Part shown: positions 1 through 15,300 of the stretch, one piece after another
Layout of the letters: every line of letters starts with the position of its first letter
Position numbering within the stretch: the stretch's first letter is position 1
Source: Antedon bifida
Lineage: Eukaryota; Echinodermata; Crinoidea; Comatulida; Antedonidae
Direction of reading: 5' to 3'
Length of the DNA stretch: 64,000 nucleotides
NCBI GenBank assembly: GCA_963402885.1
Contig: OY727100.1
Location: forward strand, 23,035,665 to 23,099,664
The notes under the pieces: generated by a model
What the model was told of the DNA's origin: nothing
What the model saw: only the letters and a program-made list of their open reading frames with translations
Databases searched by the model: none
Position numbers and translations under genes: made by a program

Positions 1-79
1 GGAATATTTTTATCTGAAAAGATGGTTTTTTAACAAAATAAATCCATATAAAAATTATGTAAATGGTGTTTCATCTTAC

Positions 80-3000
80 CAGGTGGAGACGGCATGGAAT
101 CCCAGGCACCTCCTGTACAGAACCAACCAGCACTACAGTTTCCAGTAGGTTGCTCAAGCCCTTCACCTTGACAATACATTCCAGGAGGACAAAGGTCACA
201 TGATGATATATTTTGCTGCTCTTCCAATCCATTATAAGAACCCTCTGGACATGGGTACTCATATGGATAAGTTGTACCAGTTGGACAATAGTTACCAACT
301 GGACATGGAAAGTCCAAGGGGTCACTTGTATTGGTTGGGCAGTAAAATCCTGCTAGACATGAATTGCATGAACTTTGACCTATTAGAAAATATAAACAAT
401 AGCATGTTTATATATTATTGGCAGACATAGACATAGGTAAGGCTGTTTTTAATACTTTTAATAAAAGTAGGAATGTAAGGATATATACCTTCACTGTCTG
501 TGTAAGTACCAGCTTCACATTCAAAGGGTATAACAGTGCCCTTAGGACAGTAGCTACCAACTGGACACACACCCCCTGTACCCTTATGTCCATCATTGTG
601 TGTTGGAGTAGACATGTCTACACCCGAATCGCAGTAGTAGCCTGCTGAGCAGTTGCCATCTGGTTCAGGTGAACCTGGTGTTTCGCAATAGTAACCACCT
701 AAAAAAAATATTGTCATTATTATTTATTATATCTATATTTGCATCAAGACACTTAGGTTAATAATATGATTACTTAACATCTAAATATTAAACAGAAGAT
801 CATCACCTGCAATTTAAAATGCCAGCCTTTTCACCAAGTATAATTAGGTAAACATGTGTACACACTAAGCAAAATCTAAGCATTTTGTTTTCTTCTTCCA
901 AACATTTTTCTTTGACTTACCTGTGCAAGGAGTGCAAAATTCTTCAGCAACCAATCCAGTTCTTGAACCAAACATACCAGAGGGACACATTTGGTAATCG
1001 TAACCAGTACCCTCTGGACAGTAGTAGCCCTGTGGACATGGTAAAGCTTGATCTCCATAGATACAGTATCGTCCCTCTGGGCAAATGTCACATTCCGATG
1101 CTCCAGTGTGGTTCATAAATGTACCATTTGGACAGGCAATTGGAATACTTGATCCTTCCTCACAGTAATGGCCAGCCCAACAAATATCACCTAAAAAATA
1201 TAATCATTGACATACAATATTTGGTCTTTCTTAGTTTCTTAAATAAATATATATTTCTTATAGTAAAATACACAAAATAACAGTAGTGTTGGTACGAGTT
1301 AGATAGGGATCTCACAAAATGGACGATTTGGAGTGAATATTACTGACCTGTAATGCCATCCAAAGGTGCACTGTTGTTTGATGCTTTGGCACAATAGAAA
1401 CCTTCATCACATTTACCTGTCACGTTGGTCTTTCCTCCAGTCTCACAATAATAGCCTACAAGACACAATATAAATAAATAACATGAGATAACAGTAGACA
1501 TATGAGGTCATAACATTGAAAAAGTTTGCAAAAATGGTGGCAGAGATTGACCTCACAATGATTTTCTGGGATTGAGTAAAAAGCATTTCAGATTTTACAA
1601 CCAAGCTTTAGTTTCATTATGTTAAAATACTAATAGTTTAATGAATACCTGGGCTGCAATCTGTACACGACTCTCTGTCAGGTAGTCCTTGAACATCAGA
1701 GAATGTACCAGGTGGACAAGGATCAGGGATGTCTGTACCGTTGGGACAGTAGTATCCAGCCCAGCAGACATCCCCATATGATTGGGCAACAGGTGTAGGT
1801 TCTTCAGATGACCCAGAACAATAAAAACCTAAATTTAATGAAAGAGAAAGTTAAAAATATTAACAGTTTAAATCATTTCTACTTTTAATAAATAATAGAA
1901 TTCATTGCATAGGTGGCATAGTGCAGGGGTGAAGGCCCCTAGTCATGCTCTTGGGCCCCCTAAGCTCTGGGTACCTGGGTCTAGCCAGTAAGCGGTTACA
2001 TCACTGGTAGAGTGATTCACTAAATGTCACAAACAAGAAAAAAATTTTACCAGCCCAACAAGTTCCAGTTTCCACAGTGAGTCCAGTCGACGCACAGTAG
2101 TATCCCGCAGTACAGTTCCAGCATTCACTTGAATCTATCAAGCCTAGCTGGTTACTGAAGGTGCCCTTGGGGCAACCTTGGCCCACGATACTACCAGCAA
2201 GACAGTAAAGACCCTCAGGGCATTCATCGCCTGTTGTTCCGTCTGTGGGTGTGGCACTGGATGCACCTTGTGTACAGTAAAATCCAGCTGAACATTCATC
2301 AAATGGTTGGGTGTTTCCTAAATATTTTGTAAAAAATATATAAACTATTTATTTGATTTCTACTTATTTTCAATTCAATCAACATTTTTTATTTCATCGA
2401 TTTTAAACAAACAACGATATGAACAATAAAGTTGAAAAGACCTAAAAGTTAAAAGTGGTTGAAAATAATCAACTGAAACTTGTATCAGGTAACACATGAC
2501 AATAAAACAACACAAGAAAAGACAAAGAAATAAAGCATTCTGTAAACTATATGTTTAATTAAAGATACTTTCCACAGGCCTAACATATTTATTTACCTTC
2601 TCCGGGGCAGTACATGCCAGGCTCACAAGGTGTACATTGTGTTTCATTGTGAAGCTCTGTCTTGTTACTGTATGTACCTTCAGGACATAAGAACTCGGTG
2701 CCAAATTTAGTCTTTTCTGGACAGTAGGAACCAGCTGGGCAAATGGTAGGCACGGAAACTCCTCTGTAACTACGGTAACGGCCAGTAAAGTTTCCACTTT
2801 CAGTGATGTTTTCGGCATCCAATAACTCATAGTCTCCTGCACATAAAAGAAAAAACAATTTATTTGTTTTACCTAATTAAAATTAATATTTAAAATATAA
2901 GTATGTCATGGAATATATATTTTCAATTTAGAAATGAAATTGAAATTAAATTGTCATGGCACTTTGAAAAGACTAAAATAAAAACTTAGAAAATGATAAC

Positions 3001-3300
3001 TTTTGGACAAAAACTTACCAAATGCTTTACAATATGAACCAGCAGGGCAAGGGTCACAATCATGTCGTCCCCAGTGAGGCTGGTACCAGCCACTTGGACA
3101 TCCAGTTTGGTTCCAGCTACCTAACTCACAGAAATGACCAGGACTACAGGCTAGGTCAGTTGGTTCATAGGTGTCTTGACCTTCTGGACAAAAGTAGCCT
3201 GGTGCACAGAGGTTGGTGGGAGATGACAGTCCATAACCTTCACAATAAGATCCACCGGTGCATGGCAAACAGTCAGTTATGTTTACATTCTGTTCAGTTC
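80..3300 (-). CDS. Giant gene, exons 96-103: last exons inside the window
   Basis: Exons: 3019-3300, 2597-2836, 2051-2317, 1649-1828, 1348-1455, 921-1190, 489-698, 80-379 (residues about 6560-7178). All introns are phase 1. The module pattern is unchanged up to the last exon (CLAGFYCPTNTS, CPPGMYCQGEG, CSAGWFCTGGAW), which ends at a donor GTAAGA at 79-74. The gene therefore continues beyond the left edge. No stop codon, transmembrane segment or different C-terminal domain has appeared by this point. Confidence 0.87.
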
Positions 3301-6300
3301 CTACATTAAACATAGTAAATACAAATTATTATTGAAATGACACTCACAAGGAATGTGAATGTGCATGTATAATGATTTATTTCTGGATCTAATGACTTTC
3401 TCACAATAGGAAACACACAGCCAGAAAAAACATTTTTCTGACAAATAATTATAAAGGATCCTTCCATGTTTTACTGCAATAACGTATGATTTTAGACAGT
3501 GTGGTGTATGATTACACAAAAACCTAAATTGCATAATCAGGTTACAGAGTATATAAAAAGTAGTAGTACTGCAGTAGAATACAATTTTGACATCATCCCT
3601 AATGAAGGATGAAAGTACTCTTTAATTTAGACTAACCTGAGAAAGTTCCGGGTGGGCAAGGCTCCTGTACCACTGTACCCTCTGGACAGTAATGGCCTGT
3701 GATACATGCTACAGGATCGTGGACTTCGGCACTACCATTACAAAAGAAGCCTGCTAAGCAATCACCGCTTGGAATTGATAAGGCATAGTTACCACAGAAC
3801 TGACCAAGTGAACATGGAACAGGCTGGTCAGAACCTTCAGGACAGTAGGTACCTGAAACAATTATTTTTATCTCATTAGAATTTGTTTGAGTGTACTAGT
3901 TCACACAGCAACTGTTGTGGACAGAAGAGAGAGCGCTAGAATTGGCAGCACTGACATGACATGACCCTTAGGGAGAAGCATGTGTTAAAAAGTGTAACAT
4001 CCAAGTCCACAGCGTTCGCTAATACTTACCTGGGGTACAAATTCCTCCAGTTTCATTTCTTGAGTAGATAGGACATTCAGTAGCAGAGTACTCATTGGTG
4101 TCGTTAACATATGGTGTTGGTTTACTGCTATAAGAACCACCAGAACAGTACCATCCTGGTGCACAGTCACCACTCGGTTCAGGAAGACCATCACCTTCGC
4201 AATATTCGCCAGCTGGTGACAAAAAGAAATTATGTATTTCTTTCAAATGTCATACTGAATTAAATATATCATAATAACCTGTACAAAATCTGACTTCCAG
4301 TCATTATTACAATTATATATTGAGAACAGAGGTGTGCCTTCACACTCACCTGGACAGGGCAGACAATCAAAGATGTCATCTGCATGGGTCCTGTTGTTGA
4401 AAGTACCAGCAGGGCATGCATACTGTGTAGGGTAGCCTGTACCTTGGGGACAGTAGTAACCTAAAATATCAAACAAAAATATTGAAAGAGTACAATTAAA
4501 TTATCATTTTTAATCTTTAAGTTATTTCAATAGATATATATTCTGTAGTAATAAAAAAATTATATACAACAATGTTTTGCTAAGTGAAAGATAGTCTTAC
4601 TATAAGCCAAGTAATGAAAATAATAAATCAAATACCAACCCTTCCAACAAGGTGTGTTGATGTAGGTTGTTGAGTTAGCAATACAGTAGTAGCCAGCCTG
4701 ACAAGCTTGGCATTCAGCTTGACGTACCAGGTCATTAAAGGTACCATTAGGGCATCCAATAGGCTCTGGTGTTGCTCCAGGACAGTATGTACCCTCAGGG
4801 CAGGGGCCTAGAAAATAATAAAGATAGTTCTTAATATTTACTAACAAACTTTTAGTCATTGACTTTAATAGAGATATTAAAATAACTAAAAGATTTGTTA
4901 GAACTTCCTTAAAATTACCTCCAATTCCGGTATTGTTGTTGTCAGGAGCAGGTGTGTTAACTCCAATTAGACAATAGTAGCCAGGTGAACAAGGGCCAGA
5001 GACAACAGTACGTCCTGTATCACTACAAAACATTCCTGGGTCGCACTCTGTACATTCTGACGAATCAGCCAAGCCTGTTACAGGTCCATAAGTTCCAATT
5101 GGACACGACTCGTTGACAAATCCTGTACCAGAGGGGCAGAAGTTACCCTCTGGACATAGAGTCGGTGTTACGCATGAGTCGACGCAGTAATGGCGGACAG
5201 GGCAAATGTCACAAGCACTAGCACGAGTGTGGTTCATGTAGAACCCGTCATCACATGGGGCTGCTGCACTGCTACCTAGGATACAATAGTGTCCAGGTGG
5301 GCACTCATCACCGGTGGTGCCATCAGTGGGTGAGCTATTGTCAGCTCCTGCTATACAGAAGAAGCCTGGGTCACACTCATCTTTTAAAACAGGGTAAAAG
5401 CAGAAATATCATTCAAATTAATAGAAATACTACATAATACAAACTAAACATTTATTTATAGATTTTGAAATAAACACACTTTTTCTAACTGCAAATGAAA
5501 ATAAACATCATTTTACAATGGCATATATGTAAAAAAAAATGACTGATATAATTTTTCCAGTAAATGGTTAAAAAGTGTTTATTGTACCTGTGTAATTTGA
5601 TTGTCCTTGGGTGTCACAATATTTACCGCCCTCACATGGTAAGCAATCATCAGGGTCATCACGACCGGTCGATGGGTTGTAAGAACCAACAGGACATAGG
5701 AATGGGTCATAGGTTCCGTTTGGACAGTAACTTCCTGTCGGGCAGACATCGCCATACACTTGTGCATTTGGGTTGGGGTTTATAGCTCCCAGTGTACAAT
5801 AAAAGCCAGGGTAGCATTCTCCTGTTGGCTCAGTCAAACCTACAAATAATAGAAAACATTTTGTGGTAATAGTGTATAATAATTCATATAAAGTTTTTTA
5901 TGAAATACAGTATTTATTTAGCATACCACCCAAGAGCCCACCACAGAAGTAGCTTGTCCCACACATAGATTTTGTATCTATCCTGAGCAGAAACTGGTCA
6001 TCGGTTGTTGTGCATTGTGTGTGAATAGTTATAAGGAATAATATAAATTATACACTGTTAACGCTCATCTGTAAATTGGCCTTAACACATAAATAACTAG
6101 AAGTCACCAATAAGTTTCTTTCCATAACAAAGCATTTCATTAAAGTAAAAATGATTAGGGTTACCTTCAGTCTGGCAATGGCTTCCTGGTGTACAGTCTT
6201 CACACTCTGTTACATTCTCCAATCCATAGTTATTACTAAATGTTCCAACTGGACACTTTGTACCTTGATCAGATCCTTTAGGACAGTAGTAACCTGGCCG

Positions 6301-9300
6301 GCACTCGTAACCAGTTACGCCGTCTGTTGGTCGTGAGCTGTTAGATGCCGATACACACACAAACCCTGCATCGCATTCATCAGCATAAACTGTTAAGCCT
6401 GATATCAAACAAAAAATTGACAAAATTTAAAACATTTGGACAATTGTAGCAGTAGACATGGAATTAAGTCTGCAAAATTTAAGACACAAAGTGCAAAAAG
6501 GTTGCTGTCACAATTGTGAAGAGTATAATTGTAGTGATGAGTCACAGCATAATACATTGTAACATCTTGTATTTGTAAACAGTATGGTACTATTATCTGT
6601 GTTTCAATATCATATCAACTGTAACAACAATGTTATGTTACCTTTTCCATCACAATACTTTCCACCAGGGCAAGGCAGGCATTGTCCATGGTTATGCAGG
6701 TTAGTGGAATTGCTGTAGTAGCCTTCTAAGCAAGGATACTGATGCTTAGATTCTGTGCCATTGGGACAGTAGTAGCCCACGGGGCAGTCAGATGGTGTGA
6801 CTACACCATGGCTTACAACACCGTAGTAGGCTGCTGCTTCTACAGGATCACAGTAGCTATAAGGTAAAGAAGTTGTTATTTTGTTAAAAACTCCCCAACA
6901 TTGTTTCTGAAGCTTGGTTCCCACTACAATGCAACACAAAGATGTAAGCGGAACGCAAGGAAGTTGACGAATGACAAGTGACAGATAAATCAATATATAG
7001 CTTGTGATATGTAAAATTTGCGTTGCGCTTACATCCTTGTTTTGCATCCTAGTGGAAACCAAGCTTGAACCTAACTCTTTGTCTAATAATATGATATAGG
7101 CTTAGTTAATATAATAATTATATTATAATTGAGACCTTAATGTAATTAAATTTAATATTGTGTAATAATTGACTTACTATCCAGCAGGGCATTCCTTGCA
7201 AACTGCAGTCCCAATTTCATCCTGATAATATCCTGGTTCACATGGTTCAGGCTGGTCATTCCCACCATCACAGAAGTGACCAATTGTGCAGTTGTATTCT
7301 GCAGGTGATGCGGATGACTGACCACCAGGGCAGTAGTAGCCTGGGTCACAATCATTATCTGGGATGACGTTCCCTGGACCTGAGCAGAATTTGCCTGGAG
7401 TACATGAAAGGCAGTCCTCTGGTTGTATGTTACCTGAGGTGTTTGCAAATGTACCACTGGGACAATGGGTCGGGGTAGCAGAGCCCACCTCGCAATAGGT
7501 ACCTTCAGGGCAGACACGGTCAACTGGGTCAGGTTCAGATGCTCCACCATCACAATAATAACCTGTAGAGTTAAACATGTATTTTCAGATTAAGTACATT
7601 CTTTGCATAAGAAGATGACATTGTTCTGAATATGGCAAGCCAGAGAATATATGAATGAAACAAATATACATACCAGCATCGCATTGATCATTTGGTTCTG
7701 GCCTTCCATACTCTTTGCAATAATAACCTTCATCACATGAAACTGGGTATGGGCTGCCACTCGGGCAATATGTACCTGGCCAGCACTTTCCACCTAAAAT
7801 ATTAACATATTATAAGACAATAAATATTTTGAAAAGGATAAGGCAAAATTATTACTATTATTAAAATTTAACACTAAATATGTAAATTATAAAAAAAGAT
7901 GCTTAGTAATTATTATTATTATTATTACACATAAGGAGCTCAGTCAACCTACCTGTGTAGTTAAGCAATGGGCATGTACACTCGGACAAATCAGTAGCAT
8001 TAGCTGTTGTTAGTGGCATCTCTTGGTATGAGCCTCCTGTACAATACCAACCAGCAGAACAGTTACCAGATGGTGCATCTTGTCCATCAACTAGTGAGTA
8101 ATAAAACCAATAAATTATCATTAAAAGATTTATAACCATACAGTATTAATTTCAAATACATTTCGAAGATATATTTCAGTAAAATCTGTGGAATCCTTCA
8201 AAGAAAAGTGGGCCTTTTCTCACAGGGACTATCTACCTAAGTAACCAAGTAAGTAAATAAGTAAGTACTGTACTTACATTGGCAGTACATTCCAGGTAGG
8301 CAGGCCAGACAATCTTCAATTTCATCACTGTTGTTGACTGGGTTAAATGAACCTTTAGGACAGGGGTATTCATATGGGTGTGTTGTTTCCAGTGGGCAGT
8401 AATATCCTGAGAAAGAATAGAAGGTACTTGCATTGAGATTTGTAAACTTATACAGATTGTCAATTACACAAGATTATACTATTTTAGATATAGATTTACA
8501 TGTTATCATTCTCTGACATAATATGCTGGGTGTAAAGTGTCTTACCATATAAATTATTTTTCTGCCCAACTTTTTTTTTTACTGTACTTCACTTATTTCT
8601 GGGAGCCTAGGCATAAAATCAAACTTATGGCTTGCTTCTACACATACTATGTTTTTAATTATTATCAAACTTGTTAATATAATTATTTATAATTATTATT
8701 ATGTTTTTTATGTGTGGAGAATATTGAATAAACGAATGAATAAATCAACGTTTACTGTGCCCTATAGTATAAACACTTACCGGCAGGGCAGACATTTTCA
8801 GAAAATGATGTTGAATTTTGTAAACAGTAGTAACCGGCTGGACAAGATGTACACAATGGTTGATTCTCAATGTCAGTATAGTGACCTGCTGGACATCCAA
8901 GAGGAACAGCACTTCCCTCGGGACAGTAGTGGCCCGGTGGACATATACCACCCACACCTGTATGATTACCAGTAGGCTTGTCTACATCAACACCTGCAAT
9001 TAAATAAATTTAAATTTATAAATAGTATTGGAGTGGCTGTATAGACATACAGGTACTTATACATATAAAATCAAGTTGTCAAAATTCTTAGTAACATAAA
9101 CAATATTTTACACTAGGGTCGTAGTCGTACCTGTGTAATACATTCAACAAATAATCAGAAATAGACAAGGAATGAAAAATGTGTACTGTATCTTTAATTT
9201 ATTTATCAGGAGCCATAACTATGGGTACCTTTAAAGATTGTGTCTCGTCGGGATGTTACCTATGCTGAAAATGTAAAAAGTAAACAGCTTACCCCATTCA

Positions 9301-12300
9301 CAATAGTAACCAGCACTGCAGTTTCCAGTCACATTTGCCTGCCCTGGCTCACGACAGTAACTGCCTGGATCACATTCCAAGCACTGATCTTCTTCGTAGA
9401 TACCTTCACGTGGGTTGTAAGTTCCGCTTGGACACATACGAAGGTCGGCACCAGTCTTGGGAGGGCAGTAGTAGCCTGGTGGGCATGGGTCAGCACGGTC
9501 ACGGTTAACACAATAATAGCCTGTAACAAAAATGAATTTTTCAAAGTATAGTCATGCTGATACTACAATCCATCATACATTTATAAAATTTAAACTGCAA
9601 ACCAGAGATCTCATAAGCCAGTAGGTTTAAGTACTAATAGTTTCAGAATACTTAAAATCACGAAAAAAGAGACAAAAATGTACTGAACAATTCTGTTTCA
9701 TCCACGTACCTGCTGGGCAATCATAGCATTGTTCTCCCATCGTGTGGTTCATAAAAGTTCCGTTAGGACAAGGTTCTGGTGCGGGAGAGCCTAGCTCACA
9801 GTAATGGCCTTTAGGACAGATGTTGCCTGTTATATTGTCTTGTGGGGTTGGGTTGCTTGCTCCTAATGTACAATAGAAGCCTTCATAGCACAAACCTATA
9901 AAGAATTATATGTTTAATAAAGTAAAAACATCATTATAATAAAATGATATATAAAAAATGTATTTATATATATATCAATACACAAATAAATAATGATACT
10001 GGACATGGCTAATACTAGTAGTTTACAGAAATTTAAACTACACAATGATGGACAACATTGGCATATTAGTATGCAACTCCAGAGAGAGCAAAGAGTTTTC
10101 GATTTCGAAAACATGGACATAAGAATTTTGTGTTGGCTGTCATACAAAACTGTGTAGAAAAATTCTGTGATAAAGCATATTGTAATGTCACTGTATCAGC
10201 AAAATGAATTAACATGACTTTAATAGTTCCAAAGTTGTTGCACATTGAAAGCTCCCTAATAACTAGTATACAAACCTGATTCCATTTCTAAGCCACTGTT
10301 GTTACAGTATTTGCCAGGTGTACAGTCAAAACAAGCTGATTCATTGGTCATCATCTCATTGGGTTGATACGTACCGGCCAGACAGGCTGTTGGATAAGGA
10401 CTAGCCTCTGGACAATAATGACCAACTGGACATACCGCACCATATGATTCGTTGTGAGGATTTGGGTCAATTGCACGTATGGTACAATAAAAACCTAGAA
10501 TAATATATTATGCATATTGTGAGAAAGTATTAAAGTACTCAAGTGCATAAAATATTCTAAGCCTAAAAAGGTGATTTTGTAATATTGTTATATTTAACAG
10601 CAGAAGAATGTTTATATAAATGGTCCTGATTCAAGTAACCGTATACAAAACATCTTGTAGCCATTGACATACAGTTAGATTAATGCTACTTTTAAGTATA
10701 CAAATATTTTGTTTTGTTTTTTTAGAGTGACATACCACATACATTGCAATAAATTACACAAAGTTATCTGTAATAAACAAGTTCAGAACGAGTGTGATTT
10801 GAATCTGAATTTCAGAAAAATGTTCTTTACCTGGTAAACATGACCCATTAGGAGCTGTTAAACTAGTCTCCATACAGAACTGTCCTGGGTAGCATTCTGT
10901 ACAATTGCCTTCAGAGCCTAGCTTGTCAGACCTTCCAAATGTTCCTTTGGGACATGGGCTAGGCCATGATGACCCAGATTCGCAGTATGTTCCTTGTGGA
11001 CAGGGTCCTCCTGTTTCATCTGTTGGTTCTGGTGTTGGGGTATTGGCCCCTAGCACACAGTAGTAACCCGGTGAACATTGTTCTGTAGGTGTGGTGATGT
11101 TCTCAGCTTCACAGTAAAATCCTTAAAGAAAAAAAAATGTCTTAATGTTAATGTTAACCACTACTCAAAACTTACTTATTCATTCACAATTACAATGTAC
11201 AATAGTAGCAAAAGAAGCTGGTGCTTGTTGGATACTCTGCATTGCATAGGCCTATTGTTCTTTTAGTTTAATTTAAACTGCTGAAAAATTTAAAAAGCAA
11301 ACATTACCTTGAGGGCAGGCTCTACATTCTGTGATGTTTTCCAAGTTGGTGGTGTTACTGTAAGTGCCAATTGGACATGGGTATTGACGAGCGGTTTCAG
11401 TTCCATTAGGACAGTAAAAACCTGCAAAATAATTTACAATTTTAATCCAAAAACTAATCTCTTGGTCATTTCACAGCTGTCAGTTAGAGCTATAACTTTA
11501 AAATTGATTGTATTTGTGAAAATCCTTTGATTTCTACAATACTTGCTACTGCACTCACCAGCAGGGCAATCTTTCGGTGTAACTACTCCATGGGTCTCTG
11601 CGAGCATTCCACTCTGAAGTTCTTTAATTGCCTCATTTTGATCACAATAGGAACCTTAAAACAAATAGAAATCATTTGAAATTTATTTATAGTTTTTTAT
11701 GGATGATGGAAGTACCTTTAAAAAGACATTTGGATGTATTTCTCAGATGCAACACAAATCAATTTCATACTAACCAGCAGGACAATCATAGCATTCTCCT
11801 TGCCCAGTAAAAGGTTGATATGAACCAGACAGACAAGCACTTTGATCAGGGCTACCGACTGGACACTGATGTCCAGCTAAGCATTCATTCCCAGGTGGTT
11901 GAGCAGCTGTTGACCCTTCAGGACAGAACCAGCCTTCATCACAGTAATCGTTGGGTTCAACTCGCCCCCAACTAGTGCAGTATTTACCAGCAGTGCATGG
12001 GATACAATCAGTGATGTTATGGTTTTCAAAAGTGTTACTGTATGTTCCTGGAGAGCAAGCCTCTGGACCGGAACTCCTCTCGGGACAGTAGTATCCCTGA
12101 GGGCAGATGTCACCAGTTGTGTCATTGACAGGGTTTGGCGGGATAGTACTTCCACTGCAGTAGAACCCTGCTTGGCAAGGGCCTGATACATTAGCCAGTT
12201 CATCAAATTGACAGTAATAGCCTGGGTCGCATGATATGGGCTGGTCAGATCCTGCAGGACAGTAAGTACCAGCTAAGCATCTACCTCCAGTGCTTTCAGC

Positions 12301-15300
12301 TGGACAATGGCATCCAAGGTCTAACATGAAAATAATTGAATAGACCACCAAATAATAAGTGTATTCTTTGAAAGACTTTCTAATTTGTACATAGATAATT
12401 TTCATTTGATTAATTCAATGTTATGCAAAATGTTACCTGTATCGTTTCCTAATGTTGTTGGCCTAGCTTTCCATGCTCCCAAGGTGCAGTACCAGCCCTC
12501 ATCACATAAGCCTTCTGGTTCAATCATTCCCTTATATGGACAGTAATGTCCTGCTATACATAGTTGACAGCTGTCAACACTGCTTCCACCAGTGCGGTTG
12601 TTGAATGTACCATTGTTACATGGAAACTGAGTAGCAAAGCCAGTGTTATTGGGACAGAAGTGACCTGTAGACATAGACATAAAATGTATTTAGTTACTAG
12701 AAATGTGTTTTTTGAATAAAAGAAATATATGTACCACTGTACCTCTAGTAGTAGTAGTACCCTAAATGAAAAATATATATGATAATTTGTTTTAATACAC
12801 TAACAATGGTATTCATACCTTTAGGACAAATGTCAGGAGTAATGCATCCATCATCACAGTATGAGCCTTCTGGGCAATTCAAGCAGTCACTTTGCATATA
12901 AACTGGATTGTAATACCCAGGCAAACAGTCTGTAGGCTCACTGGACCCACTCATACAATATGTACCAGGAGGACAAGGCCCTCCTGCACTGGTCACTGTG
13001 CTAGGGTTAGAGCTGTTGGAACCAAGCTGACAGTAGAAACCTTCTTCACATAATCCTTTGGGGTATGCTAGGCCAGGTGTATCACAATACATGCCTGAAA
13101 TGGAATATTAGTGATAAGTGTTATAGTATAAGGAATCTCACAAAATGAAAAGTAATACCACTACTGTACAATTTTATTCATTGAGTTTGATGATAAAAAG
13201 GCTTAAAAGTCTCACCTTCAAGACAGTCTTGACAGTACTGTTCAGCAGTAATTCCTGTCACATTGCTGAAGGTAGACGCAGGACACGGGTCAGGTTCACC
13301 AGTACCTGAAAGAAATTTTTAAAACATAACTTGAAAAATTGCAAAGACGTTTGAAAGTGAGAGAGTACATTAACAAACCATTGTTTTATTACAATACAAT
13401 CAGCTTTGTTTGTGTATGTATGCTGAGAATGCAAATTATTTACATGGGTATTGGATGGATGATGGTAATGATAAAGGTCAATACAAATCTTACCAAATCC
13501 ACAGTAATATCCTGCAGGGCACACCCCAGCATCCCCAGTTGATGAATCTCCTGGTTGCTGGCTATCTGATCCCAAAAGGCAATAAAAGCCTGGATCACAG
13601 AAACCAGAGGTGACTGTAGCATTGAAGCTATCACAGAAGTAGCCTGGCAGACATTGTGTACACTGAGTAACATTGGCTAGGCCTGTCATACTGCTGAAGG
13701 TGCCTGGTGGACAGGCCTCCCAGACATGTCCAGTGCCTTCGGGACAATAGAAGCCTGCTGGACAATCCTAGGTAACAAATTCAAATTAATATCATGTTTG
13801 TGTAGTCTTATTAGTTTATATATAAAGTAATTCATTTTTATTGTTACTATAATAACCATACATGTAATTGTCTGCAAAATAAAGACTTACCTCAGGGTTT
13901 GACCCTGTGATACAATAATGACCAGGAGTACATGGTAAGCACTCGTGATTGGTGGTAGTATCCGTGTATGTACCGGGATCACATGGTAACGGAATAGGTG
14001 ATCCAGAAGGACAGTAGTGGCCGATTGGACACTCATCACCTAAATAGAATAGTACAAATCATTTCTCAGTTTTCTTCTTTTTCTTTGTATCAAGGTGGCA
14101 GTAAACACAACATTTATTGGAATGAATTCAGGCTTGGATATAACTCTTTTTTTAATGGAGGGTCCTTAAGTGTTGAAAGACTATAGAACACCATCACCGT
14201 TTACCATGCTCACTATATACCACTGTATACAGTATAAAGTTAACAAATAATTAAAAATGTATTTACCAGTCTGACCATCTGTTGGAGCAGGAGATGAGGC
14301 ATTTCCACTACAATAGAACCCTTCATCACAGTCCCCTGCTGTCATGTTCATTCCATACTCTGGACAAAACTGACCAGCTTCACAACCAAGGCACTGGTCA
14401 ACCGATTCAAGACCTATGTGAATAAATTATTAGTTTAAAGTTGATAATTTGCAGTTTCAAACCAGTCTATACACAGCAAGAATAATTTTCATAACCGAAC
14501 AAATTTTTCTACCAAGACATTTTCACATTATATCAAAAACAAATTTTATCTACCTGTAGTTGGATTATAGGTTCCAGGTGGACACAGGTATGTCTTATTT
14601 GAACCCATTGGACAGAAATCGCCCTCTGGACAAATGTCACCCGTCACACCATCCTCTGGTGTTGGTGAACTTGAGCCAAGCTTACAATAAAATCTATAAA
14701 GAACATGTAAGAATCAAGGTTTTGGTTATATAATCATAAATATTTATAATACAATCATTTCTCATGTTCACTCTATAGTCATCATCAGATAGACTTCTTT
14801 CTCCATTCGTGAATATATTTGAATGTAAGTTGATTGTACTGTACCATACTGATTACAATCATTCGGAAAATGATTACACTTAAAAAATATTGTAAAATAG
14901 TTACCCAGCTAAACACTGTCCTTTTGGAGCAGGCAATCCTAACTCATCACAATACATTCCTCCTGTACACTGTGTGCATTCTGTGAAGTCCTTCAACTTG
15001 ATATCATCTGAGTATGTACCGAGAGGACATCCAAACTCTTGGTCAAACTTGGTTCCATTTGGACAGTAGTAGCCCTCTGGACAAGGCTGGGGGTTCTGGA
15101 CACCATGTGAGCAAAACGTATCATTTTGAAGTGTGCTATCACAGTAGTAGCCTGCTGGGCATATCTTACACTCTTCCTGTAAACAAACGCAAATAATAGA
15201 TATTAGGTATAATAGTAATACTAATAGTAAACACTGGTGTTGCGATACATTTTTGTGCAGAAAAAAATAAACGTTAAGAAAATCTCATACATGTTTCAGG

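Noticed and set aside
200-430. Plus-strand open frames opposite the exons, here and at many places in 1-47 kb
   Set aside because: They are shadows of the cysteine-rich exons. Their ends do not follow splice sites and their sequence has no independent features.
1919-1990. GC-richer segment with GGCCCC words within an intron, possibly a SINE fragment
   Set aside because: No A/B boxes, tail or second copy could be found, so it is not listed as a feature.
5924-5988. Exon-like minus-strand segment (MCGTSYFCGG followed by a GTATGC donor)
   Set aside because: Its only good acceptor would start it in phase 2 and end it in phase 1. Including it breaks the frame between two phase-1 neighbours. It also lacks the module pattern.
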